NCBI GenBank assembly: GCA_033239525.1
Contig: BSYO01000033.1
Location: 921,501 to 985,500, forward strand
DNA length: 64,000 nt
Origin: Nepenthes gracilis
Lineage: Eukaryota; Streptophyta; Magnoliopsida; Caryophyllales; Nepenthaceae
Direction: 5' to 3'
Numbering within the stretch: the first letter of the stretch is position 1; each line of letters begins with the position of its first letter. Positions 55,998-64,000 of the stretch are shown here, one piece after another. The notes below the pieces were generated by a model, which did not search any database, was not told the DNA's origin, and worked only from the letters and a program-made list of their open reading frames with translations. A program made the translations under genes and the position numbers.

Positions 55998-56510
55998 TAT
56001 CACCAACAAACTATTCTCAAGTGCAGACCCAAAGGTTGACCTATGTTAGTACCCAAACTATATATTTGTACAACTCTAAACTTTTACAACGTTATAATCA
56101 TTATACATAATTGAATTATTTAGAACAAGGGTAGAATAATTTAAAAACCTTAGAAATGGTATATAAATATTTCTCTCATAAATATCTAAATATTTTAGTA
56201 GAATTTTTTAGTAGGAGTAAGATAGTGGATAATTTTAGCAAAGACATATAGGAGGAATATCCCATGAAAAATCTAGAAACTAAATCCTAACCATTCATAT
56301 GAAATAATATTGGCATTGATTAAAAAGATAGATGAGAGAAGCCCCAATATAAAAGGAGGGGACTTCATTTATAACTAAACAAGTAAAGAATTCTCAAATA
56401 ATATAACATTTACATTCTTTCATACTGTCTTTTGTGCTTTCAAGTCTATCCCTCAGTGCTTCTATTTTGCTTTCAACTCACTCAATTTGTGCCTATAGGT
56501 GAAAGTTTGG
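55998..56510 (+). repeat. Element D probable 3' LTR
   Basis: Starts tatcacc (the usual TG as TA) right after the polypurine tract and has a TATA box (caatataaaagg, about 56345-56356). There is no second copy in the window to fix the right end, which is approximate. Confidence 0.5.
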
Positions 56511-56592
56511 TTGACTTAGTAGACCAAAGGAAACGGTGATACTAAATATAATTCGAGTAAACTAGTCAAGAATAATATTCCGTGACAACCCA

Positions 56593-57022
56593 TGATACGT
56601 GTATAAGTCTTCGACAACGCTGGAAGAGGGCGACAACAGAGAAGTAGATAGAGAGAGGGAAGCTCGGCAAAGGAAAGCTCGAAGGGAAGTGGGTAAGAAG
56701 GAGAATTCGAGAGAGAGTAAAACTGACAAAGAGTCAGAGAGGAGGCCTCGAGAGAGAGACAGGAAGAACAGAGAGGGAAGTGAGTGATAAGACGAGAGAG
56801 AGATATAGGAAAGGAAATATCTTCTTCTTCCATTTACTGGTGCAACCGAATACACATATAGTAATGAATCAACTAATTCAGTTCCGAACCAACTAAACAG
56901 AACAACTAACAAAGTAAATAATTATAATTGAATAACAAACTAATAATGTAATATATTTAACTAATAACAAATACTATAATATATAATTCCTATAATATAT
57001 TTGACTAATAAGGCATGTAACA
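56593..57022 (-). repeat. Element E 3' LTR
   Basis: tgatacgtgtataag to ggcatgtaaca. Differs from the right copy by scattered substitutions and small indels. Includes GA-rich DNA that creates accidental long ORFs on both strands. Confidence 0.95.
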
Positions 57023-57079
57023 TTGTCCTTCCCATCAAGAGAACACTATCCTCAAGGTTGAGTAAGAAAAAATTCTTGG

Positions 57080-58010
57080 TAAAATGTTGTCGTCACGGCA
57101 ATGTCAATGCAAGCTCTTGGTTGAGATGTCTTGTGTTCTCCATAGGGCAGGAGGAGCCTGGTGGCATAGAGGTGCCGTTTGAGAGTGAGAAGTGCCCATG
57201 GAAGTTGGAAATGTGCAGATGTTGTAACTCGTTCCTAGAAGAATCATAGCCGTGACCCTGTGGTTGTAAATGTGGGCCCTGCCATGAATCATAGTAGAGT
57301 TTTGGAGGATAGTCACCAGAAGAGGGAGGGAACTGTTGAGGCTGAGATGGGGGAGACCATCGCTGCTCATACCCATATGGCTGGCCAGGAGGAGTGAGGC
57401 CTGCCCACAGTGGTATACCAGCTGTTCCACGTGGGTAATAGGCTTGCTGGTTGAAGCTGCTTGAGAGAGATGATGACCTTAAAGCTGATTCATGACTTCC
57501 TCTATGAGGTCCCTGGAAGTTTCAACTTGTTTTTTATTCCCACTTACTCGGATTGTCCTCTCTTTAGATTTATTTATATCGGAAAGTTGCAGTGGAATAA
57601 ACTGGATCTGTGCCCCTGATTTGGTCTGCGAACGTTTTATGGTATCCCCTAGTGGGGGAAATGCAACAATCAGATCATAAAGCTGATCCCTAGAGGGTTT
57701 CTTATCGTTTACCAAAGGGTTGTTCTTTCAACATGGTGGCTGAGCTACATTTGGCTGAGAATTATCAGCAATCGATAGCTGGGCACCTTTTGTGTACGCA
57801 ATCTCAGTGAGAGGTTGCTCCTCATACACCTACTGCGCTGCTTCCTCACTTGAGTACTAATCATTTTCCAGCTAGTTATTAGCTAAAATTTCTTCAGCAT
57901 TTTCGTCTGCTAACTCAGCTTCCTTCTAAGCTTGACATTCATCTTCACAGGCTTCGTTGAGCAATGCTTGCTGAAATCCGAGCAGCTGACGGGAAAAACA
58001 GGAGTGGCGA
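57080..58010 (-). pseudogene. Captured fragment of a host KH-domain (FUBP-like) RNA-binding gene inside element E
   Basis: Three parts in order on the - strand. About 58000-57720 is an acidic stretch (ENAEEILANN, YEEQPLTEIAYT). The open frame 57715-57479 holds most of a KH domain: GDTIKRSQTKSGAQIQFIPL, KERTIRVSGNKKQ, DLIEEVMNQ. After a one-base shift, a Pro/Gly/Tyr/Gln-rich tail follows (FNQQAYYPRG, GQPYGYEQRW, SGDYPP, to about 57250). Plant FUBP-like proteins have this order: last KH domain, then a QQAY-RPRG, PYGY and SGGYPPQ-type tail. The KH GxxG loop is altered (FPPLGDTIK). No intron is visible between KH domain and tail, as if copied from spliced RNA. Not part of any retrotransposon protein family I know. 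Confidence 0.8.
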
Positions 58011-58135
58011 TTCCAGGAAAAACTTGGAATCAGTGTGTAGATCAACAGACTAAGGAAGAAGATGTTGATCAACAGGCGTATCAATAGGAATCGGTGGGCA
58101 GTGGGTCTATCAGTAGTTTCCATTAACCTTTTCCA

Positions 58136-58618
58136 CTAGGTTTCTAACTTTTCCATGCTACAAAATTTTCTTGAATCCAGGAAGCTGTGCTGGATACACG
58201 AGCTTCCGGGACCCCCTAACCTCGATAGGTAGCGCAACAATCTAAATAGCAGGATCACTAGAGCTGTTCTTGAGTAGAGAGGCCTTTCCGGTACTCGAGA
58301 CCGGGCATTTGCAGGGTCATTCTCCTGACCTCGCCTGTGGAGAATTTCGAAATCAAATCCCAATAGCTTGGAGAGGCCTAATTGTCTAGCTAGCTTACTC
58401 TGCTGAAAATTAGGAGTTGAGCTACTATCCACCAATAGAACCCCGGAACGTCCCATGAAAAATCCCCACAACATCAAAGTTGAAGGAACCAAGTGACCTT
58501 CTATTGTATGGACGGTAATAATTGGAGAAACGTCCAAAGATGACGGCAAAGAATCCACCCCTTGAGGAAGCTCTGGTGAAAATTCTGGGGCCGGGTACTC
58601 GATATCTAGATTGAACAT
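58136..58618 (-). pseudogene. Element E protease joined to RNase H tail (internal deletion)
   Basis: One open frame of 160 codons. Residues 36-85 are a retroviral-type aspartic protease: ITVHTIEGH, VLLVDSSSTPNF (D-S-G-S changed to D-S-S-S), KLARQLGL. Immediately after, FDFEILHRRGQENDPANARSR matches the RNase H end of gypsy polymerases (FDFEI-x-Y-x-x-G-x-x-N...A-x-S-R). About 1.5 kb of RT and RNase H coding sequence that belongs between them is absent, with the frame kept. Confidence 0.8.
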
Positions 58619-58969
58619 TGAAAATGGGCCAGAGCCATTTGCTTTAGGGCTTTCAATGAGAAATTTGTTTATTGGCAGTTTAGGAGGGAGACTTAGAGGA
58701 CGGTTAGGATGTGGTTTGGCAAGAGTTATTATGATATTAACTGGTTGCTTGAATATGGGGCGATGGAAATTGGGTCATTTTGTATCAAATGTATCCTCCA
58801 CTAGCTCTAGAAGAGAAATGGCTGGAGCATGTTTTGATGTTGGGAGAAAGGAATCAGCATCTTGAATAATTGCGGAAGGAAAGCCTGGATTATTGGAATC
58901 GGATCCTGGAATTGGGGCCACAGCCCAGGCAGAGCCGTCACCCTCCACCAGCATACATAAAAATTGTTA

Positions 58970-60020
58970 GGGTTTACACTGATGACCAAGGGTGAACCGC
59001 TCATCACAGTGAAAGCACAACTCACGTTCCCTATGTGAATCCATATCAGTAGAAAATAATTTCTAGAAGGGTAAGTTGAGTGGAAGGAAGTGCTGAGACA
59101 ATATTTCAGGCTGAATTGTAGGGGAGTGAGTTGATGGCTTGGTGAGTGGTAGAGGCTAGACAGTGGATTGACCAGACTCTATTTTGTTCTCCATTAAATT
59201 AGCCACGCCGTTGGCTTCAAGCAAGGATTTGGGCTTCAACGTCAACAACTCACACCGTGAATTTTCACAATACCCGAAAATAAAGCAGTTCACCAGATGG
59301 ATAGGAGACAAACCTGAAGTGCGTGTAGAAAGGGATGCAAACTCATCCATGTGCATTGCAACCGTGGTGCTCTAGCGAAACTAGCACAAAGCTGCTTCGT
59401 CTTTTAGGGAGGCAGCTACTAGTACATCGGGCGGCGGTTGGTCATTGGTATGAGCATGAAGCAGGATTGATCAGGTTTGAGTATGTTGGGCTAGAATAAC
59501 AGCGGTTGAAGGCATGATTTGTGAGGGGATTGGAAGAGCAGGGAGATGTACGAATGGTAAGGTCTGTCGGTTGCTTTGGTTTAGGGTTTGAGGGGTTTCT
59601 GGAATGGCGCCATGGTGGAAGCAGAGCTCGTAATACAGTTTGCCTATGGCTGTACGGACACAATAAATGAAGCAATTTTCGGTTGAGGTAAGGGAAAATG
59701 AAGGGCGATTATAGCGTCTAGTGGCGCTGGTAGCTTTCTGGGTGAGGCTTGGTTTGAAGTTTGAAAAAACGATTGTGGAATCTCGTTTGAAGGTGCTATG
59801 AACAAATTGGTGGTCACTAGCAAGAGAGCATTTCACTCAAGTCGGCTGAGCAATTGTCGGATTTCAGTCATGGAAGATTGGATCTGTGCTATGGTGGAAG
59901 CTATGGAGGACGTGTTTGCGACGAGTCTGTCGGTAACCCGCCAGAAGTCCATCGAGTTGGCAAGCTCGATGATGGACGCGTCGAGCGCTTGCTCTTCGGT
60001 CAACGCTATGTTCTTTGCCT
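58970..60020 (-). pseudogene. Element E gag remnant
   Basis: Starts near 60005 on the - strand with EEQALDASIIELANSMDFW and QSSMTEIRQLLSRLE, an N-terminal helical part, then decayed capsid sequence with many stops. It ends in a zinc knuckle CFHCDERFTLGHQC at about 59018-58977 (C-x2-C-x5-G-H-x2-C type, shortened). Confidence 0.75.
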
Positions 60021-60022
60021 TG

Positions 60023-60040
60023 TCTCAATGAAAGCACCAA
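60023..60040 (-). other. Element E primer binding site
   Basis: On the - strand ttggtgctttcattgaga directly follows the 5' LTR. This form is common in plant gypsy elements; I do not assign the tRNA. Confidence 0.75.
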
Positions 60041-60469
60041 TGATACATGTATAGATTTCCGACAACGCTGGAATTGGGCGACAACAGAGAAGCAGTCGGA
60101 GGGAGGGGAGCTCAGCAGAGAAAAGCTCGAAAGGAAGTGGGTAAGAAGGAGAGTTCGAGAGAGAGTGAAACTGACAAAGAGACAGAGAGGGGTTTCGAGA
60201 GAGAGACAAGAAGAACATAAAGGGAAGATGGTAACAAGACAAGAGAGAGATCCAAGAAAGGAAATATCTTCTTCTTCCATTTACTGTTGCAATTGAATAC
60301 ATATGTAGTAATGAACCAACTAATTCGGTTTCAAACTAACTAAACAGAGTAACTAACCAAGTAAATAATTATAACTAAATAACAAACTAATAGTGTAACA
60401 TATTTAACTAATAATAGATACTATAATATATAATTCCTATAATATATTTGACTAATAAGACATGTAACA
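60041..60469 (-). repeat. Element E 5' LTR
   Basis: tgatacatgtatag to gacatgtaaca; collinear with 56593-57022. Followed by accca. Confidence 0.95.
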
Positions 60470-61979
60470 ACCCACCTTAAGTTTTTATTGGTGAGTGTCT
60501 TATGCTGAGAGCTGCAAATCTGCAGCGTCTTTTGCATGCCTTCATTTGCACAGAGAGGACTGTGAATTTCAGTCCACTAGAAGGTTTTCCATAGACTCTG
60601 CCAACATTTTAGCTTGGGGGCCAGGCTTTATAGTGTTTAGATCACCCCACCGAGAGCAACGATCAGTTATTTAGCTCTCTCCACTGGTGCACCATGCCCC
60701 CAGGGCAACTCGGTTATGCCTACCCTGTCGTTGATAGGTAAGGGCCAATGAAGAGGAACAGAAAAGATTAGTGGAGGAATCGTAATGGCAGAAATTATGA
60801 ATGGGGTTCCCAAATTTTAAGGCTTTTGGGAAGGAAACACAGAATAAACGTTGAAGGATGAAAATGAAAAAGGTTGCTGGAATTTTGGAAGTGCTGTTAT
60901 GGTCCTTCTAAATGCTTTCATATCCACCCAATAAATAGGATTAAAAATTAGATTGATAAATAGTAAAAGACTAAACAATCATTTAAATTACTTGATGCAA
61001 CATTCATTATTTATCTACGCAACTTTTATTCATAGTCTTAAGAGGATATAGGAGCCCTCTGGGTGCCGCTGTCCAATTTTTTGGCGACGATGTATACAAG
61101 CCAGGATTTCTAAGGCCAAGTTCAGAATCTGGGAGGTTTAAATTTTGAAATTGAAACGAAGCAATAGCAGTGGATGGGCGTGGAGGAAGACTAATGAATA
61201 CCGGAAGTTCACTGCCACTAAAGAAAAGAAAACAGTGAGCAGAAAATAAGTCAAAACACTCAAGTCATTGGAGAAATTTCATCATTACCGTTTAGAAAAC
61301 TAAAAGAGAGTATGTTGACATGTATTGAAGATGTTTCAACTTTACCATCAGGGAAAATTCGCCAGAGATTTTGTTAACAAGTACAACTTCAAACAAGGGA
61401 AAGGGCCAGGGGTCAAAGATCCAGTGAACTCAAAATTGTTAACTTCATTAGAGAAAGTGAAGAGATTAGGGCATCAGTCGTTAACTTCTCTCTTTCTCCA
61501 TTTGGAGTAGATCTCTTTTGCCATCTGATCAGAACGATAAAACAGAAACTCAAGCTTTGATGATGGAACATTTCGAAAGAAAATGAACATTGAAAAGAAG
61601 TCATTGAACCATAGTAATCTAAACCAAGCATTGCCCTGAGCAAGTGAAATAACGAAAGAGAATTCATAAAACGATTGAAGCTGAAAGTAACCAAATGCAA
61701 ATACATAAGCGAAATGAACTGAACAAATAAGATTTTCACAATAACAGCCAGTACGACAGACCCATAATACCATATTTCTAGTAATAGGTTCTCACAATCA
61801 CTGGATGTTTTTTGAATGCTAGAATCCCCTTTACTTTTTGATTTGCATACTCCAGGGGGCCAGAACCCAATTCAGCTGTGTCTTCAAAGATAACCCAGAC
61901 AAAGAAACTGGCAGCAGTTACATGCTGAAATTTACTCATGCACCAAGCTTGAGGTTGTGGAGAAATCTCCTTATAGATC
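60470..61979. other. Intergenic DNA downstream of the PILS-like gene
   Basis: No gene recognised. The 61250-61979 part probably includes the 3' UTR of the - strand PILS gene. The stretch 60480-60780 is GC-richer and may be part of the older sequence into which E inserted. Confidence 0.45.
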
Positions 61980-63338
61980 CTATATATATGACAGCAGTTT
62001 AAAATATATGACAATATACACTGAAAGGGAGAAAAGGGCTAACACATGTTGCCAAAAAAGAAGTGCTGAAGCCTCACTAACAGCATAACCTCGCAAGCTG
62101 GCAATAGCTCCCAACAAGATAGCACTTGGCGTTGTGTATTGCAATAAAAGCACAAACAGATACATTTTATCACCCTGGACGACAATGTTCAGTTTATCAG
62201 CTAATGCCACTATGCCAATCCCCAGCAGAGGAAGAACCATGAGTCTTGCCACGATTATGCCAATTGTAGTTCGAAGACCAAGTGTGGAATCATTTGGCCC
62301 CTCAGCAAGCATACCACCAAGAATAAGCATAACAGCAGGGACCGTTGCACCCGCCAAGATTTCTAAACTGTCGGTCATGAAGGAGAGGGGTGCGTCATAT
62401 CCAAAGATGAAGTTCTTGAGATGAGGAACCACCCCAACAGTTATGGCTAATAACGAAGCAATTGTAGGAGGCTGAAGTATGTGCCGAATTGGAGTCTGTT
62501 CAGCAACAATTCTGATCTTCCTGACCATTTTAGGCTCAGCAAAGCACCTGATGGACTGAATGCTGCTCCCTCGTGATAGAGCTCCTTCATCGCCAAGATG
62601 ATCAGGGATATTAGTTCTTGAGACACCCGATATGCTTTTGAAAACCATAGCAATGAAGGGAGTTTTACAGTGTTCTGTTTCTTTATCCTCGATGCCGGGC
62701 CACTCGGCCTCCACAAGGAGTGGCCGACTTACATCACTACCCTGCTGTTGATCCTCTATCTCGGCGCCTTCCTCGACAATCTCGTAATACTCCAATGGAG
62801 GCTCCATCATGTGATAAACAAGGGTATAAACAAGAATTACTGCAACCCACTGTGCAAAAGAGACATAAGCAACCCCTTTTCTATGACAATCAGGACCAAA
62901 TGGTGTGTCCATGCTATGACACACAGAACCCACAACTGCAAGAGGGAGATTACCAGTATTGCCAAACCCAGTCATGATAACAGTGAACCTTTTAAACTGT
63001 GGCGGTGGGCGACATATGATTACCACCAAATACCCCAACAGACAACCAATAAGCGTGCTAATCAATACATTCACGGGTATATACCACCACCGGATGACAT
63101 TTTCGATGGTAATTGATTGACCCAGATGGATGAAAATCAGGCAGGGTAAGAAGAGAGCAAAAACGAGCTTGCTAAGGAGCCTGAAAGTCGACCTTGGTAT
63201 ATATTGAAAATATGCAAGCAATAGTGCCATTATTGTGAGTGTCAACAATTTCATCAAAGGCACTATTGCACTGAGAAAATTCTCGTAACTTGAATTCATA
63301 TCACTTCCGAACAACAATCTCGAAGAGGACCCAGCCAT
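61980..63338 (-). CDS. PILS: PIN-LIKES (PILS) auxin-carrier-family protein, PILS2-like
   Basis: Membrane transport family PF03547. PILS proteins sit in the ER membrane and influence auxin accumulation and signalling. 452 residues from ATG 63336-63338 (MAGSSSRLL) to TAG-less TGA/TAA end at 61980, single coding exon. Two hydrophobic blocks (about residues 20-185 and 290-452), each of about five membrane segments, are joined by a hydrophilic, acidic loop (about residues 190-290). Familiar words: LVFALFLPCLIF, WWYIPVNVLI, VIICRPPPQF, GFGNTGNLPLAVVGSVCH and SFAQWVAVILVYTLVYHMMEPP in the first half; LAGATVPAVMLILGGML and LLLQYTTPSAILLG in the second. The in-frame codons upstream of MAGSSS cross a splice acceptor (63354-63359) and are not used. 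Intact and probably functional. Assignment to the PILS2/6 type is from memory of the sequence style. Confidence 0.92.
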   Translation of the reverse strand: MAGSSSRLLFGSDMNSSYENFLSAIVPLMKLLTLTIMALLLAYFQYIPRSTFRLLSKLVFALFLPCLIFIHLGQSITIENVIRWWYIPVNVLISTLIGCLLGYLVVIICRPPPQFKRFTVIMTGFGNTGNLPLAVVGSVCHSMDTPFGPDCHRKGVAYVSFAQWVAVILVYTLVYHMMEPPLEYYEIVEEGAEIEDQQQGSDVSRPLLVEAEWPGIEDKETEHCKTPFIAMVFKSISGVSRTNIPDHLGDEGALSRGSSIQSIRCFAEPKMVRKIRIVAEQTPIRHILQPPTIASLLAITVGVVPHLKNFIFGYDAPLSFMTDSLEILAGATVPAVMLILGGMLAEGPNDSTLGLRTTIGIIVARLMVLPLLGIGIVALADKLNIVVQGDKMYLFVLLLQYTTPSAILLGAIASLRGYAVSEASALLFWQHVLALFSLSVYIVIYFKLLSYI

Positions 63339-64000
63339 AGCGCTTTCTCCTATCTGCAGATTAAACAAACAGATGAAAACCATCGATGTTCAAAAAATTG
63401 AACCCAAAAATTAAAAAAATAATAATAAAAATAACTCAAGGTTCTCGATATGAAATCCATACAAGTATAACTCATGTAACTCTCAGGTGGAAACAAATAA
63501 ATAGAGAATTCAACATCTTCGGAGAAAAAAACCTATATCACCGTACGGTATATCTCGATATCGAATTCCAAACAAAAAATTATGAAGCTGGTTATAATTG
63601 ATGATCACTGAAGAATATATTCGTCGTCTAAACGAATAGCGGGACGAGAGCGGCGGACAGAAACATGAAGCTTACGGATCAGGCTTGATCACCAGAAGCT
63701 CGAGAATGCGAGGGTGAGAGAGAGAGAGAGAGAGAGATGAGGATTTAAGGATCGACCCGGAAGGGAAACAATCAGTCTGCAGAGAGAGAGAGAGAGAGAT
63801 TCACGGATGGAAGTTACACAATCAGTAGACAACTGGCGAGTGGAATTTTTTCCACAAAGGGACAGACGACTCTCCCTCGTTTGGTTGTTTCGAAAATGTC
63901 TCATTCACTTCACTCGATATTCAGATTAACATAATATTACACAATCATCTTTTTAACGTATTAGTTGTTTAAGCTATTTAACTTAAAATATTATCTAATT
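63339..64000 (-). promoter_or_regulatory. 5' UTR with intron and upstream region of the PILS-like gene
   Basis: On the - strand tctgcag/atagg (acceptor near 63354) lies 15 bases before the ATG. A possible donor ctgatcc/gtaagc is at about 63676-63690, giving a 5' UTR intron of about 330 bases. GA microsatellites at 63715-63738 and 63780-63800 would lie in the first, noncoding exon. No TATA box was identified with confidence. Confidence 0.55.
63715..63738 (+). repeat. GA microsatellite (second one at 63780-63800)
   Basis: gagagagaga runs in the presumed 5' UTR exon or promoter of the PILS-like gene. (GA)n/(CT)n tracts also stand at the DUF3339 gene (34018-34050). Confidence 0.9.

Larger units (their letters stand above)
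52330..56510 (+). mobile_element. Element D: decayed chromodomain Ty3/gypsy element (chromovirus), 5' part missing
   Basis: The pol remnant starts in the protease-RT linker (about 52330). RT blocks are PYQMAPSELE, KNKYPAIGENFFD, RIAEGYESKTTYVT and YISFEFLVIHFSLTN. The RNase H end reads DLLAEFDYDMVYKSGKTN...DTLSRS, integrase has YYWPQMWHDVESYV, CQYNKVK and KYISMDFI, and a chromodomain is at the end. A polypurine tract (ctagggggagaa, 55986-55997) and a probable 3' LTR (from 55998) follow. Gag, protease and 5' LTR are absent. Many stops. Confidence 0.85.
56593..60469 (-). mobile_element. Element E: short Ty3/gypsy LTR element carrying a host KH-gene fragment
   Basis: LTRs 56593-57022 and 60041-60469 (430 and 429 bases, TG...CA) with a perfect target duplication accca at 56588-56592 and 60470-60474. 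On the - strand a primer-binding-site-like ttggtgctttcattgaga abuts the right LTR, so the element points left. In order it has gag (about 60000 to 58970), protease and a fragment of the RNase H end (58618-58136), then a host KH-domain gene fragment (about 58000 to 57080), then the 3' LTR. RT, most of RNase H and integrase are missing, so it would need proteins from another element. Confidence 0.93.

Noticed and set aside
56599..56787. Arg/Glu-rich 62-codon ORF resembling an RS/RE domain
   Set aside because: It is a translation of (GA)n-rich LTR sequence, not an SR protein.
56562..56912. Ser/Leu-rich ORF of 116 codons on the - strand, and its relative at 59864-60302
   Set aside because: Both lie in GA-rich DNA of element E's LTRs and are translations of CT repeats; the fact that both LTRs have them only reflects LTR duplication.
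62134..63116. ORFs of 96, 85 and 148 codons on the + strand
   Set aside because: Shadows of the PILS-like gene on the other strand.
63386..63601. 71-codon ORF on the + strand
   Set aside because: Lies in the presumed 5' UTR intron of the PILS-like gene; AT-rich with no family resemblance.

Overview
The window is nuclear DNA of a flowering plant, most likely a woody eudicot. It holds intron-split genes with plant-specific families (SEPALLATA-type MADS box, DUF3339, PIN-LIKES, NTF2), AT-rich introns and intergenic DNA, and decayed Ty3/gypsy LTR retrotransposons that stand out by higher GC. I could not identify the species.

Layout. 1-26429: seven 3' exons of a SEPALLATA-type MADS-box gene on the + strand; the MADS-domain exon lies left of the window. 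Intron 9956-25126 is about 15.2 kb because a Tat/Ogre-type element (C, about 10744-24918, - strand) sits in it, and a second element of the same lineage (A, 10904-17248, - strand) is nested in C's left LTR. 28393-29422: LTR of the same lineage with no internal region. 30710-32424: two-exon gene for a small membrane protein. 33808-34017 (-) and 35360-35578 (+): a divergent pair of DUF3339 mini membrane proteins. 37764-40260 (-): NTF2 gene in two coding exons. 40570-52139 (+): nearly complete but dead Tat/Ogre-type element B with LTRs, PBS, gag, PR, RT, RNase H, IN, a 40-bp tandem array and an antisense ORF. About 52330-56500 (+): remains of a chromodomain-bearing Ty3/gypsy element D. 56593-60469 (-): short LTR element E with a perfect 5-bp target duplication; it carries a piece of a host KH-domain (FUBP-like) gene. 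61980-63338 (-): PIN-LIKES auxin-carrier-family gene with an intron in its 5' UTR.

The most interesting material is in the mobile elements. A, B and C each carry, between pol and the 3' LTR, an ORF antisense to the element. Its N-terminal half looks like the 'putative gypsy type transposon' domain (PF04195-like); in A and B this is followed by an acidic or coiled-coil part and a short C-terminal block that I could align between copies. A has this antisense transcription unit twice in tandem, each with its own TATA-like box. A further antisense unit with its own poly(A) signal lies next to the 3' LTR in A and B. Element C shows an in-place inversion of its RNase H segment. Element E joins retroviral-type protease to the RNase H tail and then to a spliced-looking host gene fragment.

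All homology statements come from reading translations by eye. No database search, alignment program or identity calculation was run.
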